A DNA stretch of 64,000 bases from Promethearchaeota archaeon (GCA_016840085.1 JAEOTA010000056.1:1-64000); one strand, 5' to 3'. Shown: positions 44,239-54,986, numbered from the stretch's first letter. Translations and numbers: made by a program. The notes: a model not told the origin generated them from the sequence alone.

Positions 44239-45564
44239 ATGGGAAAAAATTCATGTTTAATAATTGGTCACGGCGCCAGAGAACATGTTATTGGTGAAAC
44301 TCTTGTTGGAGATGGAGTAAAATTATTTTCCTTTATGAGTTTTAAAAATGCGGGATTAGAAGATTTAAGTAAAGATATCAAAATTCACTCTGAAACTGAT
44401 TTTCAAGAGATTATAGACTTTTGTAAAGAAAAAAATATTGATTTTGCTGTAATTGGTCCGGAAGCTCCATTAGTAGTTGGAATCGTAGATGCTTTAGAAA
44501 AAGTTGGAATCCCATGCGTTGGGCCAAAAATAGAAGCTGCTCAATTAGAGGGTTCAAAAGTCTTTACCAGAAACTTATTAGAAAAATATAAGATTAAATC
44601 AAATGTTAGAAGTAAAATGTTTGATTCAATGGAAAGAATAGACAGCTATATCAAAGACATGGGTGTCGAAAACATAGTTGTGAAACCAGAAGGGTTAACT
44701 GGGGGTAAAGGAGTTAAAGTTTATGGTGATCACCTTTTTTCGACACAAGACATTTTAGATTATTGCCAAGAATTAGTAAGCAAAAAAAGTAGATTTCTTT
44801 TAGAAGAGAGGTGTGTGGGTGAAGAATTCACATTGCAGACTTTTGTTGATGGTAAAAATGTAATTGGCTCACCCTTAGTTCAAGATCATAAAAGAGCATA
44901 TGAAGATGATAAGGGACCAAATACAGGAGGGATGGGGAGTTATTCAATGGAAGATCATCTTATGCCTTTTTTTACTCAAAAAGATGTTGATGAAGCTCTC
45001 GAAGATATGAAAAAGACGGTAGCAGCAGTTAAAGCTGAAACAGGAGTAGGATATAAAGGATTTTTATATGGGCAATTCATGAAAACAGCGAAGGGATTAA
45101 AACTAATAGAATTTAATTCTCGATGGGGTGATCCTGAAGCGATGAATGTTTTACCACTCCTTGAAGGAAATTTTGTAGATATCTGTTGGTCAATCATAAA
45201 TGGAAATTTATCACAAAATATTGAATTTGAAAATAAGGCTACGGTGTGTAAATATTTGGCTCCAGAGGGATATCCTGTGAATCCTAAAAAAGATGAGCAA
45301 GTAATTATAAACAAGGAGAAAATTAACAAAACAGGGGCAAAATACTACTATGCTTCGGTTTATCGAGAAGGTGAAAAGATATTTACTACTACTTCGAGAG
45401 CAATGGGAGTATTAGGGATTGCAGATTCTTTAGAAGAAGCTGAAAAAATTAGTGAATCCGGAGTTGCATGTATAGAGGGTAGACTCTTTCATAGAAAGGA
45501 TGTAGGTACACGGAGGTTATTACAGAAGCGAATTGATCACATGAATTCCCTTTTAAAAAAATAA
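44239..45564 (+). CDS. purD: Phosphoribosylamine-glycine ligase
   Basis: 441 residues of the ATP-grasp class. I-I-G-H-G-A-R-E-H opens the PurD N-domain. A-V-I-G-P-E-A-P-L-V-V-G-I-V-D, then G-P-K-I-E-A-A-Q-L-E-G-S-K, then V-V-K-P-E-G-L-T-G-G-K-G-V-K-V and E-F-N-S-R-W-G-D-P-E-A-M-N-V-L are its conserved blocks. Catalyses GAR formation in purine synthesis. It is alone here; no other purine gene is in the window. Confidence 0.96.
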   Translation: MGKNSCLIIGHGAREHVIGETLVGDGVKLFSFMSFKNAGLEDLSKDIKIHSETDFQEIIDFCKEKNIDFAVIGPEAPLVVGIVDALEKVGIPCVGPKIEAAQLEGSKVFTRNLLEKYKIKSNVRSKMFDSMERIDSYIKDMGVENIVVKPEGLTGGKGVKVYGDHLFSTQDILDYCQELVSKKSRFLLEERCVGEEFTLQTFVDGKNVIGSPLVQDHKRAYEDDKGPNTGGMGSYSMEDHLMPFFTQKDVDEALEDMKKTVAAVKAETGVGYKGFLYGQFMKTAKGLKLIEFNSRWGDPEAMNVLPLLEGNFVDICWSIINGNLSQNIEFENKATVCKYLAPEGYPVNPKKDEQVIINKEKINKTGAKYYYASVYREGEKIFTTTSRAMGVLGIADSLEEAEKISESGVACIEGRLFHRKDVGTRRLLQKRIDHMNSLLKK

Positions 45565-45662
45565 ATAATAATTTTTTATATAGTAATTTATCTCATTATT
45601 AGATTATTATATTCTATAATCATCATATTATAATAATATTATAATTAAATTCTACTTGAATT

Positions 45663-46145
45663 ATGGATTGGCATGAAAAAAACGCTGAATTTAATGCTTT
45701 AATTAGACAACTTTTTCACGATGATGATTGGCAAAAAAGAGCTGATGCTGCGAGGCATTTAGGTATATTAAAGGACGGAAGAGCAATAAATTTATTATGT
45801 AGAGCACTTAGAACAGAAGAAGATCATATCGTTATTAACAAAATAATCGAATCATTAGGTAGAATAGGAGATGGAAGAGCAACTCTGAGAATTATTGAGA
45901 AACTGAGGGAGGAAAAAGAAAGAATAGAGCCAGATAAATATAGAATAATATATATCTTAGAAAGTTTAACAAGCATTAAAGATAAACGCGCATTAGCTTA
46001 TATTGGGTCGTTCTTAGATTCCTCAGATAATGAAGTAAGAGAATTAGCTTATAAAGCTTTTGATATAATAGAGCCTAATTGGAGAGAAATAATAAAGAAA
46101 GAAAGAAAGAAATCAATTCAGGATATTTTTAAAATTAATGATTAG
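45663..46145 (+). CDS. HEAT/PBS-lyase-like repeat protein
   Basis: 160 residues of repeated helix pairs: W-Q-K-R-A-D-A-A-R-H-L-G, then R-A-I-N-L-L-C-R-A-L, then I-I-E-S-L-G-R-I-G-D-G-R-A-T, then Y-I-L-E-S-L-T-S-I-K-D-K-R-A. These are HEAT/PBS-type repeats used for protein binding. No catalytic motif. 99 bases after purD. Confidence 0.8.
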   Translation: MDWHEKNAEFNALIRQLFHDDDWQKRADAARHLGILKDGRAINLLCRALRTEEDHIVINKIIESLGRIGDGRATLRIIEKLREEKERIEPDKYRIIYILESLTSIKDKRALAYIGSFLDSSDNEVRELAYKAFDIIEPNWREIIKKERKKSIQDIFKIND

Positions 46146-46293
46146 GTAAATCTCTTTTTCTCTATACTTTTGTTTAGTTTTAATTTATAATAAAGACTTA
46201 ATAAGTAGATTATTATGATTCCTTTATACTTTTTATTTTAAATTTATGAGTAAATTTGTATAAAACTAAGTAAGGTGTCATAATCTGAAAAAA

Positions 46294-47391
46294 TTGTGCG
46301 CATGTTGGGATTTAGAAGGACCTATTAGTATACTTGATTTTGCAGCAGAATTGGGAAAAGAATTAAGCAAAAAATCTCAATTAAATCTAAGAAACTATAA
46401 TATGGGAGATTTTTTCAAAATGATTTCAAATTATGATGATTACATAATTGATATTCCAGGAGTTAAAGAAAAATTAAACATTCCTGATTATCAGCCTGGT
46501 GATACGCTTAGAATTATGGCTCCTTTGTATGTTGCTAGTTATACTGATACGGAATTAATTAACCTTGCTAGAAGTAACCTTGGATTATTACCTGGATGTA
46601 AAGAATTGATGAAAATTTTACATAAAGATTGGGATATCTATGTTATTTCTACAAGCTATACTCATTTTGCTCACACGGTAACAGCAGCTTTAGATATTCC
46701 AAAAGATCATGTGTACTGCACAGATTTTAATATTAAAAAATTAACAGAAGGTTTGAACGATATAAAAAGCTCTGTAGATGTTTTAATTCGAGAAATATTT
46801 CAAAAATATCTTAATAATAATAAGGACCTTAATACTGTTATTGAGGATTTGAATAATTTCTTTTGGAAAGGGGAAGAATCTGATTTTATTAAAGTGATGA
46901 ATAAAATAAAAGTTAGAGGAGGAAAACGTAAGGAATTAGCAGTAGAAGAGATATCCAAAAAAATAGGTATTCCTATTTCAGAGATGATTGCTTTAGGCGA
47001 TTCAATTACAGATATTGATATGCTTCAAAGATTAAAAAATGAAGATGGTATTGCTATCTCTTTTAATGGAAATAGATTTAGCTTAAAGAGAGCTAATGTC
47101 GCAGTAACCAGTCCAAACAATCTAGGAACTTTACCCATTTTTCAATTTAAAAAAGATATATATAATTTTTTAGATAGTTGGGAATTAAAATATGAAACTT
47201 TTAAACATGATCCAAAAAAAATCTCAAATGAATTAATTTCAAATGAGTCCAAATACTACTTTATTAAATATAATTTTATACCAGATCTAAGAGATTTGAC
47301 AAATAAATCAAAAGAACAAATAGAAGAAATAACGTTAATTCAGGAAAGAATGAGGAAAAAAGTCCGTGGTTGGGGAGGTACTTTAGGATAG
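46294..47391 (+). CDS. HAD-superfamily hydrolase, archaeal type
   Basis: 365 residues from the TTG at 46294. C-W-D-L-E-G-P at the N-terminus is a HAD motif I variant (D-x-E rather than D-x-D), Y-V-I-S-T-S-Y motif II, and I-A-L-G-D-S-I-T-D-I-D-M-L-Q motif IV with the double acid. K at V-R-G-G-K-R-K is a candidate motif III. The frame stays open upstream to a CTG at 46285 that would give L-K-K, so the true start may be slightly earlier. Similar proteins occur in methanogens and related archaea. Phosphatase or phosphotransferase of unknown substrate. Confidence 0.8.
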   Translation: MCACWDLEGPISILDFAAELGKELSKKSQLNLRNYNMGDFFKMISNYDDYIIDIPGVKEKLNIPDYQPGDTLRIMAPLYVASYTDTELINLARSNLGLLPGCKELMKILHKDWDIYVISTSYTHFAHTVTAALDIPKDHVYCTDFNIKKLTEGLNDIKSSVDVLIREIFQKYLNNNKDLNTVIEDLNNFFWKGEESDFIKVMNKIKVRGGKRKELAVEEISKKIGIPISEMIALGDSITDIDMLQRLKNEDGIAISFNGNRFSLKRANVAVTSPNNLGTLPIFQFKKDIYNFLDSWELKYETFKHDPKKISNELISNESKYYFIKYNFIPDLRDLTNKSKEQIEEITLIQERMRKKVRGWGGTLG

Positions 47392-47633
47392 AATAATTAA
47401 AATTTACGAGATGGAATCTATTTGCCATTTTATGTATTACAATTGAGAGCTTTTTTTTAACTATATTAAAATCTAGAACAAACTCCAACGTAGAGAAAAA
47501 ATATATTTTTTAATTCCTATATTTTTATTTAAGAAATGATTAATTTAATCTTTCAAAATTTATATATTGACAAATAATCATTTTTCTTAAATTAATATCA
47601 TAATCTAATAGATTAATTGAGGTATGATTGAAA

Positions 47634-50600
47634 ATGTCAACCGCATTTGAAGATAAAAATAGATTAAATCGAATTATATCTGAAAATATCGATGATCCAA
47701 TCTTTTTGTTAAATGAGAAATTTACTTGTGAATATACCAATTCTAAAATTTTAGGAGAAAATAAACTTTTTATTGATTTTATTCACCCAAATGAAACTAA
47801 GCATATAATAAAATTATTAAAAATTGTTTTGAAAATTGGGAATGGGATTGGGGAAGCAAGGATGAAGCTCGAAGTTAATCAATATGATTGGTTTGAAATT
47901 AGAGGTAAACGAATTCAGCTTGATAATAAAACAAAAAAAATATTTCTCATTTGTAGGGATATTACAAATTATAAAAAAAAGGAGGAATATTATAAAGAAA
48001 GTCAGGAAAAGCTCAATAAATTGGCGGATTCATTACCAGAAATTAGATATTGGAAATTTCTTCAATCGAAAGAAGGAATCAAAATAGTTCAAAAAACTCG
48101 GGAAATGTTAGAGCTTGTAATTGATAATATACCTCAATTAATTTATTGGAAAGATAAAAACTTGGTGTATTTAGGGTGTAATAAAAATTATGCTCAAATA
48201 AATGAGATTCAAGAACCCTCTAATATTGTTGGCAAGACAGATAACGATTTAATCTGGTTAAAGAATAATTCATCGCACATCCAAGAGAGAGAGACACAAG
48301 TAATAAAAACTAATAAAGCAGATTATGATGTTACTGAATTATTAAGTACTCCTGATGGCAATCAGGCTTGGTTTGAAATCAATAGAATCCCTTTACACGA
48401 TTTAGAAGGTAATGTTGTAGGAATCCTCGTTACTTATGAAAATATCACTGGTCGAAAAACTGCTGAGCAAAAATTAAAAGAATCTGAAGAAAAATATCGT
48501 GGAATACTTGAAAATATAAAAGAAAGTTATTTTGAAGTTGATTTAAGAGGTAATATCACTTTTTTTAATGATTCATTATGTGACCTTATTGAATATTCAC
48601 GAAATGAACTTTTGGGATTGAATTATAAATATATTATGGATGAGGAAAATCGAAAAGAAATTTTTAGAGGATTTAATGAAGTTTATAAAACTGGTGAACC
48701 TTTAAGTCATTTTCAATATCAATTTAAGATAAAATCTGGAAAAACTGTCATTTGTGAAACTTCAGTTTATTTGAATTATGATTCTAAAGGAAATAAAATT
48801 GGATTTAGAGGTATAACAAGTGAAATTACGGAAAAATACATCTTAGAACAAAAGATTAAAGAGTCAGAAGAAAAATATCGAACAATTTTCAATGCAAGCC
48901 CAGATTATATTTTTATAACTGATATCAATGGAAATATTTTAGAGATGAATCCTATAATGTTAAAAAGAATTGGCGTGACTTTAGAAGAAGTTCGTGGAAG
49001 AAATTTTTCTGAATTTTATACAGGTGATAAACTTGATGAATTACAAAAAGTTGGTGAAAAAATTAGGGAAGGAAAAATGGTCAAAGGAATTGAATTTAAA
49101 TCTAAGTCTAAACTTGGAGAAATTATTGAATATGAAATTAATTCTGTCCCTTTAATGGAAGATGGAAATGTGACCAAAATATTGAATTTAGCACGAGATG
49201 TATCATTTCGAAAAGAAGCTGAAAAACGATTAAGAGAATCTGAAAAACAATATAGAAATATTATCGAAAATACTAAAGATACAATTGTTATTATAGGTTT
49301 AGATGGAAAATTTAAGTATATTTCCCCCCAACTTACTACGATGTTAGGTGGTCGCGAGGTTAATCTTCAAGCTGAATTGTTTTCAAATATTCATCCTGAT
49401 GATATTAAAAATCTTGTAGATTTGTTTTCTAAAGCTGTAAGAGAAAAAAATGTCTTAACCGGAGAAGAAGTTGAATTTCGAGCATTACATCAAAATGGTC
49501 ATTACATCTGGTTATCGAGTTCATCAAAAAATTATCAAGATGAAGATGGAAATATGATTGGTTTTATTACTTTAATACGCGATATAACTGATAAGAAAAT
49601 TGCTGAACAGAAACTAAAAGAATCTGAAAAAAAGTATCGCCATTTATTCAAAAGTTCTCCTTACGGGATTATCTTAGTAAATAGAAAAGGACAAATTATA
49701 GATGCGAATCCCGCAACTGAGATTTTATTTGGGAGAAATATGGAGGAATTAATAAATGAAAGCTTTTTAAATATAAGAATAAAACCCGAAAAGATTTTAC
49801 CAGTATTTAAACAAAGGTATGAAGCAATTCTCAAGGGAAAAGTACCAACACCTTTAGAAATACAAATTACTAGATCTCAAGATAGAGGAAAAATATGGAT
49901 AAACATTGATGATTCATTAGTGGAAGTTGGAGGTGAAATGCTTTTTCAAGTCATAATACAGGATATAACTGAAAAAAAAATTGCTGAACAGAAATTAAAG
50001 AAATCTCAAGAAGAATTGCAGATTTTAAATCGTGAGTTAGAACAGAAAGTCAAAGAAAGAACTAAAAATTTAATAGAATCTGAAAGACAATATCGTACAA
50101 CGATAAATTCATTAGCAGATCCTCTTCATGTCGTAGATAAAGATTTAAGATTAATTTTAATCAATAAAGAACTTCATAACTGGCTTAAAGAACTCAATTT
50201 GAATTCAAACATATTTGGTAAACAGGTCTTTGAAGCGTTCCCATTTTTACCCCCTAAGGTTCATGAAGAATATATGCAAGTATTTGATACGGGAATACCT
50301 CTCATTACTAAAGAAACCACAATACTGAACAATTTTGATGTCATTACTGAAACTCGAAAAATCCCGATCTTTCGTGAAGGAAAAGTTGAGCAAGTAATTA
50401 CAATAATACGAAATATCACTGAAAGTTTCAAATTAGAGCAAGAATTGCGTCAATCTGAGAGGAAATTAAGAGAGCAAAATATTGAGTTAATGAAAATGGA
50501 TAAAATAAAAAATGATTTTATAAGTATGGCGGCGCATGAGTTAAAGACTCCTTTAATTTCAATTTCGGGATACACTGATTATATACTTTTGAAACATAGA

Positions 50601-51197
50601 AATCATCTAAATCCAGAAATTACAGAAGATTTAAGAATTGTGCAACGAAATGTTAACAGATTGGAAATATTAATGGATCAATTACTTGATGTAATGAAGA
50701 TTGACGAAGATAAATTAAAATTGCAGGTAGAACCTACTAATATATGTAAAATAATTAATAACTGCCTTAATGAATTAAGTTATTTGATTAATGAAAAGAA
50801 TCTTGAGATAATTCTTAATATTGATCCTGAAATGATGTTGAATGTAGACCCAACTCGAATTATGACTGTTTTTTCTAACTTGATCTCAAATGCAATAAAA
50901 TTTACACCTGACTATGGGTGGATTGAAATATCTACCAAAAAAGATAAAAATAAATATTTTTTTGAAATAAAAGATAACGGGATTGGATTAACAGAAAGCG
51001 AAATTGGGCGGTTATTCAAAAAATTTGAAAGGATTAAACAACCGATAATAAGTAAAAGTAGTATTATAAAAGATACTGGAACTGGTCTGGGTCTTTATAT
51101 TACTAAAGGTATAGTTAATGCACATGGCGGAGAAATCTGGGCAACTTCTGAAGGTGAAAATAAAGGATCTACTTTTATCTTTGCATTACCATTTTAA
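47634..51197 (+). CDS. Multi-PAS cytoplasmic histidine kinase
   Basis: About 1187 residues from the ATG at 47634 (TTG at 47628 alternative). No membrane segment. Seven PAS-type units lie in series, several starting K-Y-R-x-I/L-F/L-E/N-x-S/I and ending with a D-I-T-E/D-K-K-type strand; one unit contains I-Y-W-K-D-K-N and G-K-T-D-N-D-L. A coiled coil (E-L-E-Q-K-V-K-E-R-T) precedes the last PAS. Then come the HisKA H-box F-I-S-M-A-A-H-E-L-K-T-P-L, the N-box N-L-I-S-N-A-I-K-F-T-P, and the G boxes D-N-G-I-G-L and G-T-G-L-G-L-Y-I. It would sense redox, ligands or light in the cytosol; no response regulator lies next to it. Confidence 0.93.
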   Translation: MSTAFEDKNRLNRIISENIDDPIFLLNEKFTCEYTNSKILGENKLFIDFIHPNETKHIIKLLKIVLKIGNGIGEARMKLEVNQYDWFEIRGKRIQLDNKTKKIFLICRDITNYKKKEEYYKESQEKLNKLADSLPEIRYWKFLQSKEGIKIVQKTREMLELVIDNIPQLIYWKDKNLVYLGCNKNYAQINEIQEPSNIVGKTDNDLIWLKNNSSHIQERETQVIKTNKADYDVTELLSTPDGNQAWFEINRIPLHDLEGNVVGILVTYENITGRKTAEQKLKESEEKYRGILENIKESYFEVDLRGNITFFNDSLCDLIEYSRNELLGLNYKYIMDEENRKEIFRGFNEVYKTGEPLSHFQYQFKIKSGKTVICETSVYLNYDSKGNKIGFRGITSEITEKYILEQKIKESEEKYRTIFNASPDYIFITDINGNILEMNPIMLKRIGVTLEEVRGRNFSEFYTGDKLDELQKVGEKIREGKMVKGIEFKSKSKLGEIIEYEINSVPLMEDGNVTKILNLARDVSFRKEAEKRLRESEKQYRNIIENTKDTIVIIGLDGKFKYISPQLTTMLGGREVNLQAELFSNIHPDDIKNLVDLFSKAVREKNVLTGEEVEFRALHQNGHYIWLSSSSKNYQDEDGNMIGFITLIRDITDKKIAEQKLKESEKKYRHLFKSSPYGIILVNRKGQIIDANPATEILFGRNMEELINESFLNIRIKPEKILPVFKQRYEAILKGKVPTPLEIQITRSQDRGKIWINIDDSLVEVGGEMLFQVIIQDITEKKIAEQKLKKSQEELQILNRELEQKVKERTKNLIESERQYRTTINSLADPLHVVDKDLRLILINKELHNWLKELNLNSNIFGKQVFEAFPFLPPKVHEEYMQVFDTGIPLITKETTILNNFDVITETRKIPIFREGKVEQVITIIRNITESFKLEQELRQSERKLREQNIELMKMDKIKNDFISMAAHELKTPLISISGYTDYILLKHRNHLNPEITEDLRIVQRNVNRLEILMDQLLDVMKIDEDKLKLQVEPTNICKIINNCLNELSYLINEKNLEIILNIDPEMMLNVDPTRIMTVFSNLISNAIKFTPDYGWIEISTKKDKNKYFFEIKDNGIGLTESEIGRLFKKFERIKQPIISKSSIIKDTGTGLGLYITKGIVNAHGGEIWATSEGENKGSTFIFALPF

Positions 51198-51326
51198 TTT
51201 TATTTAATTAAGAGTTCAATTATTTTTTATTTAATAACAAACAGAAATTTATTTACCTGTTATATTATATTATTGATTTTTCATAAACTAGAGTATTGAA
51301 ATGTCTTATTTGTTTAGAAATTCAAA

Positions 51327-53480
51327 ATGGCTACATTAATTATTACTGAAAAAAATAAAGCAGCAGAAGCTATAGCAAAAGCGTTAGGTACCGCTAAAGT
51401 AATAAAGAAAGCCAAATCCTTAAATATATATATTATTCCTTCGAAAAATATATATGTTGTCCCACTTCGTGGACACATTCTTGAATATAAAAATACTGAT
51501 AGCTATAAAAGTTGGACAAAGACAAATCCAAGGGAAATAATTACAAACCCAAAAGCAATTAAGAAAATTCCTATAAGTTATGCTTACCCCTATATTAATG
51601 CTTTAAAGGAATATTCAAAAATTTCAGATCATTGTGTTATAGGGACGGATGCTGATATTGAAGGATGTAACATTGGATTATTTGATGCACTTCCGTTTGT
51701 AAGACAGGGAAATCCTCATATAAAACTATCACAAATGTGGCTTAGTTCTCTTCAAAAAACTGAAATAATAAATAAGTATAATAACCTTATAGCACCAAAA
51801 TATAGTTGGGGTGAATCAGGAGAAACAAGAGCTTATATAGATGCATTTATAGGGTTTTCAGCTACTCGTGAAGTTACTAACACTCTTCGCCCACTTTTAA
51901 ATAAATTTAGAATTCAATTTACTTCAATTGGTAGAGTTCAAACCAGCCTTCTATATTTAATTTATTTAAGAGAACAGGATATAGTTAATTTTATTCCTGA
52001 ACCATATTTTTTAATTGATGCCATTTTATCTCATAATAAAGGAACTTTCATTGCTCATCATCAATTCAATCCTTTTAACAAGAATGAAAAATCCAAAGCA
52101 AATCAAATTTTTCAGAAGATTAAAGATGAGAAAAAAGGGAAAATTATTGATAATTCTAAAAAATCAAATAAAAGATTCCCTCCTCCTCCATTGAATACTT
52201 CAAAAGCTCTTGTACTTTTAACTAAAAATCTAAAGATTACCGCGAATACTGCATTGAGAACTATGAATACATTATATCTTAATAAAATAATTTCCTATCC
52301 CAGAACGGATAGCGATGTATACAAATCAAGTTTTAATCATCTTGAAATTTTAAAAAAGATCTCTTCACATTCTCAATTTGGGAATTATACAACAAATTTA
52401 TTAAAAAATAATCGAATAAATCCAACAATAGGAAAGAAAGATGCAGGAGATCATCCTCCAATAACGCCTCTAGAAAGTTTAGAGATAAATAGTCCAAAAT
52501 TAGAAAATGATTTGCAGAAAAAAGTTTATGCTCTGCTAACAAGGCATTATCTCGCTCTATTTGGGGAAGCTGCGATAGAATCAAAACAATTATTAAAAAT
52601 CCTGATTAAAGAGGAGCTATTTCAAGCTCAACTTGTATACTTGATTTCTCCAGGATATCTTAAAATTGCTCCTTTTCTTAAACCTAAATATAACGAGATT
52701 ATTCAAATTTTTGGAAATGAAATTCCAATAAATGAAATCTTATTTCTAGATAAAGAAACCAAACCTCAACCAAGATATACCGATACTTCTCTACTTAAAT
52801 TAATGGATAAAAATCATTTAGGTACAAAATCAACAAGACCGATAATAATTAGATTATTACAAACTCGCAATTTGATAAAAAGAATCAAATATACATATTC
52901 CATAACCGATCTAGGTAAATTTTTAATTGAACATCTAATAAAGATATGGATGCCGTTTTTAGAGCCCAATTTTACTAAAAGAGTAGAAGAAAAACTGGAA
53001 GACATTAAAAATAAAAGAAGAAAAATGTACGATGTTGTAAATGATATAAGAACAGAATTTTTGGAATTATTTGACAAGTTTATAGCTAGTAAGAAAGAAT
53101 TAATTTCTAACGCTAATAATTATAAAATAAATTTTACTATACCTCTTACTACTTCAAATTGTCCTTACTGTAAAACAAGTCCAATGAAATTCATAAATTT
53201 AAAGAACAAAAGATTTTTAGTTTGCGCAGATGATAATTGCAAAAAATATTTATCATTACCAAAGAATGGAAAAATAGAGTTATTAGAATCAACGTGTTCT
53301 ATTTGTAAATTCAATATTTTTAAAATTTCTCTTAAAAAGAATAATAAATTTTACAATTATTATTTATGTCCTCAATGTTGGAATGAAGGCTTTAAAGATA
53401 ATTCAGGTAAAGGTTTTTGTTCAAATTGTAAAGAATATAAAATATTTAAGGATGATTGCATAAAAAAAAATAAATCATAA
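51327..53480 (+). CDS. topA: DNA topoisomerase I (type IA)
   Basis: 717 residues. L-I-I-T-E-K-N-K-A-A-E-A-I opens the Toprim domain, with I-G-T-D-A-D-I-E-G its acidic D-x-D-x-E. I-S-Y-P-R-T-D-S-D-V-Y holds the catalytic tyrosine (about residue 324). S-I-G-R-V-Q-T-S-L-L, then K-D-A-G-D-H-P-P-I-T-P and N-H-L-G-T-K-S-T-R are further type IA landmarks. The C-terminus has several cysteine pairs (C-P-Y-C, C-A-D-D-N-C, C-S-I-C, C-P-Q-C and C-S-N-C), zinc ribbons of archaeal TopA. Relaxes negatively supercoiled DNA. It is a plain TopA: no reverse-gyrase helicase half. Confidence 0.96.
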   Translation: MATLIITEKNKAAEAIAKALGTAKVIKKAKSLNIYIIPSKNIYVVPLRGHILEYKNTDSYKSWTKTNPREIITNPKAIKKIPISYAYPYINALKEYSKISDHCVIGTDADIEGCNIGLFDALPFVRQGNPHIKLSQMWLSSLQKTEIINKYNNLIAPKYSWGESGETRAYIDAFIGFSATREVTNTLRPLLNKFRIQFTSIGRVQTSLLYLIYLREQDIVNFIPEPYFLIDAILSHNKGTFIAHHQFNPFNKNEKSKANQIFQKIKDEKKGKIIDNSKKSNKRFPPPPLNTSKALVLLTKNLKITANTALRTMNTLYLNKIISYPRTDSDVYKSSFNHLEILKKISSHSQFGNYTTNLLKNNRINPTIGKKDAGDHPPITPLESLEINSPKLENDLQKKVYALLTRHYLALFGEAAIESKQLLKILIKEELFQAQLVYLISPGYLKIAPFLKPKYNEIIQIFGNEIPINEILFLDKETKPQPRYTDTSLLKLMDKNHLGTKSTRPIIIRLLQTRNLIKRIKYTYSITDLGKFLIEHLIKIWMPFLEPNFTKRVEEKLEDIKNKRRKMYDVVNDIRTEFLELFDKFIASKKELISNANNYKINFTIPLTTSNCPYCKTSPMKFINLKNKRFLVCADDNCKKYLSLPKNGKIELLESTCSICKFNIFKISLKKNNKFYNYYLCPQCWNEGFKDNSGKGFCSNCKEYKIFKDDCIKKNKS

Positions 53481-53528
53481 ACTTCTATTATTATCAAAAT
53501 AAAAGATCTATATTTTTGGTTTTACAAA

Positions 53529-54029
53529 ATGAATAAATTTGGATTTATCTCTTTATTACTTACATTTGTTCTTTATTTTCTTCAGTTTATACCTATGGGG
53601 ATTTCCTTCCAATTTGAAACTCCATTCATAATCACTCTGGTTAAAATTCCAATTCATATTTTTGCTTATGAAAATAATGAAATCTTTTTTTGGGGGATAA
53701 TAGCAAATGGAAATTTCCAATTCTGGTTTAATATTAATATTTTAACTGGTATTTTTTTATTAATTCTCACACCACTTGCAGCAGTTTTAAATATTTTTGG
53801 CTTTTGTAAAGAAAATAAAACTGGAAAAAAATTAATGAATGCGAATTTCGTCATATTATTGATTATTTTTTTATACATTATTATTGGGATTCCTATATAC
53901 AGTGAAGAAATTTTTGGAATTCAATTTGGATATTTTGATATCTTTCTTTATCTCAATTATGGATTTTTTATTCTGTTAATTAATGTTATAATCGCTGGAA
54001 TAGCTTACTTTACACACCCAATTAAATAA
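53529..54029 (+). CDS. Four-TM hypothetical membrane protein, first of a tandem pair
   Basis: 166 residues with four hydrophobic helices. Between TM1 and TM2 it has N-E-I-F-F-W-G-I-I-A-N-G, similar to N-F-Y-Y-W-G-Y-T-T-N-G in the next gene, so the two are probably paralogues. The loop faces outside if the N-terminus is inside. It ends 16 bases before the next ATG: one operon. Function unknown. Confidence 0.6.
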   Translation: MNKFGFISLLLTFVLYFLQFIPMGISFQFETPFIITLVKIPIHIFAYENNEIFFWGIIANGNFQFWFNINILTGIFLLILTPLAAVLNIFGFCKENKTGKKLMNANFVILLIIFLYIIIGIPIYSEEIFGIQFGYFDIFLYLNYGFFILLINVIIAGIAYFTHPIK

Positions 54030-54031
54030 GT

Positions 54032-54036
54032 GGAGG
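54032..54036 (+). promoter_or_regulatory. Shine-Dalgarno site for the second membrane gene
   Basis: GGAGG, 9 bases before the ATG at 54046. It settles that start and shows leadered translation within the operon. Confidence 0.7.
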
Positions 54037-54045
54037 ATCTTTTAA

Positions 54046-54522
54046 ATGGCATTAAAATCAGGTATTTTTGCTGGAATAATCGCATTTATAATTGCTTTCA
54101 TAGCTGAGTTCCCTATATATCCCCCTGAAAATTGGGTAATCAACTTTAAATTATTTTCTTTACACAAAACTAATTTCTATTACTGGGGCTATACAACTAA
54201 TGGTCACGGTGTATTCACGCCCCTTTTAGGCTCTATTCCTGAATGTCTTATTTCTGTTTGTTTTTGGTCTTTTATCTTTATTATTGGATTGAATTCTATA
54301 ATGGCCTCAACTTCTAAAGCAAATCTAAACAATTCTTTAAAATTATTTAAGTTAAATATTTTATTACTGATTTTAATATTAATTATATTTAGTTGGATAG
54401 CAGTAACATTAATTTTAGAAGATTTTAGCTCTTTTTTTGATATTATTGGATTAGGTTATTACTTAACTATTAGTGTTTTGATTCTTAATATAATTGCAGT
54501 AAAGAAAGTAAAAAAATTATAA
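54046..54522 (+). CDS. Four-TM hypothetical membrane protein, second of a tandem pair
   Basis: 158 residues with four membrane helices and the same F-Y-x-W-G-x-x-x-N-G loop as its upstream neighbour (F-Y-Y-W-G-Y-T-T-N-G). Basic C-terminus (K-K-V-K-K-L), likely cytoplasmic. The strong GGAGG site indicates high translation. No family recognised. Confidence 0.6.
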   Translation: MALKSGIFAGIIAFIIAFIAEFPIYPPENWVINFKLFSLHKTNFYYWGYTTNGHGVFTPLLGSIPECLISVCFWSFIFIIGLNSIMASTSKANLNNSLKLFKLNILLLILILIIFSWIAVTLILEDFSSFFDIIGLGYYLTISVLILNIIAVKKVKKL

Positions 54523-54535
54523 CACGTTCTGCCTT

Positions 54536-54874
54536 CTAAAAGAAATTTCTCGTCTCGAATCTATATGCTGCTCGCGTTAAACCTACATAATTATCTGAGA
54601 TTTTATAAAACATTTTACCATTTACAATTTTCTTCTGTAAGTAATTATTTTTTAGAGTATGATTGAGAGCGCCGATCATAGTCCCTAGCGTGACTGCTCC
54701 TATAAACCCATGCTGTTTTTTAGTTACTCTTATTAATTCAAGCTCAGAATGCCACTGACCATCGAGTAAAGCTATTAGAATTTCGTTTTTAATTGGAGTT
54801 TTAATATCCTTAATTTTATTAAATAAAATTGAATAGCTAGGTTTATAGTATTTATTTTCCTCAATTCCTTCCAT
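54536..54874 (-). CDS. Winged-helix DNA-binding-like protein
   Basis: 112 residues. I-K-N-E-I-L-I-A-L-L-D-G-Q-W-H-S-E-L-E-L is the start of a winged helix (D-G-x-W-H-S/T), L-G-T-M-I-G-A-L-N-H-T-L the recognition-helix region and Q-K-K-I-V-N-G-K-M-F-Y-K-I the wing. Probably a small transcription factor. It is downstream of and co-oriented with the actin gene's opposite flank, 112 bases from it. Confidence 0.65.
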   Translation of the reverse strand: MEGIEENKYYKPSYSILFNKIKDIKTPIKNEILIALLDGQWHSELELIRVTKKQHGFIGAVTLGTMIGALNHTLKNNYLQKKIVNGKMFYKISDNYVGLTRAAYRFETRNFF

Positions 54875-54986
54875 TATTTAAATTACCTTTAAAAAAGAGA
54901 GTTTATAATATTAAATAATACTAAATTTTGTTATTTAACTAAATATATTATCACAGTATTATGAAAATTCAATTGGATAATATTCA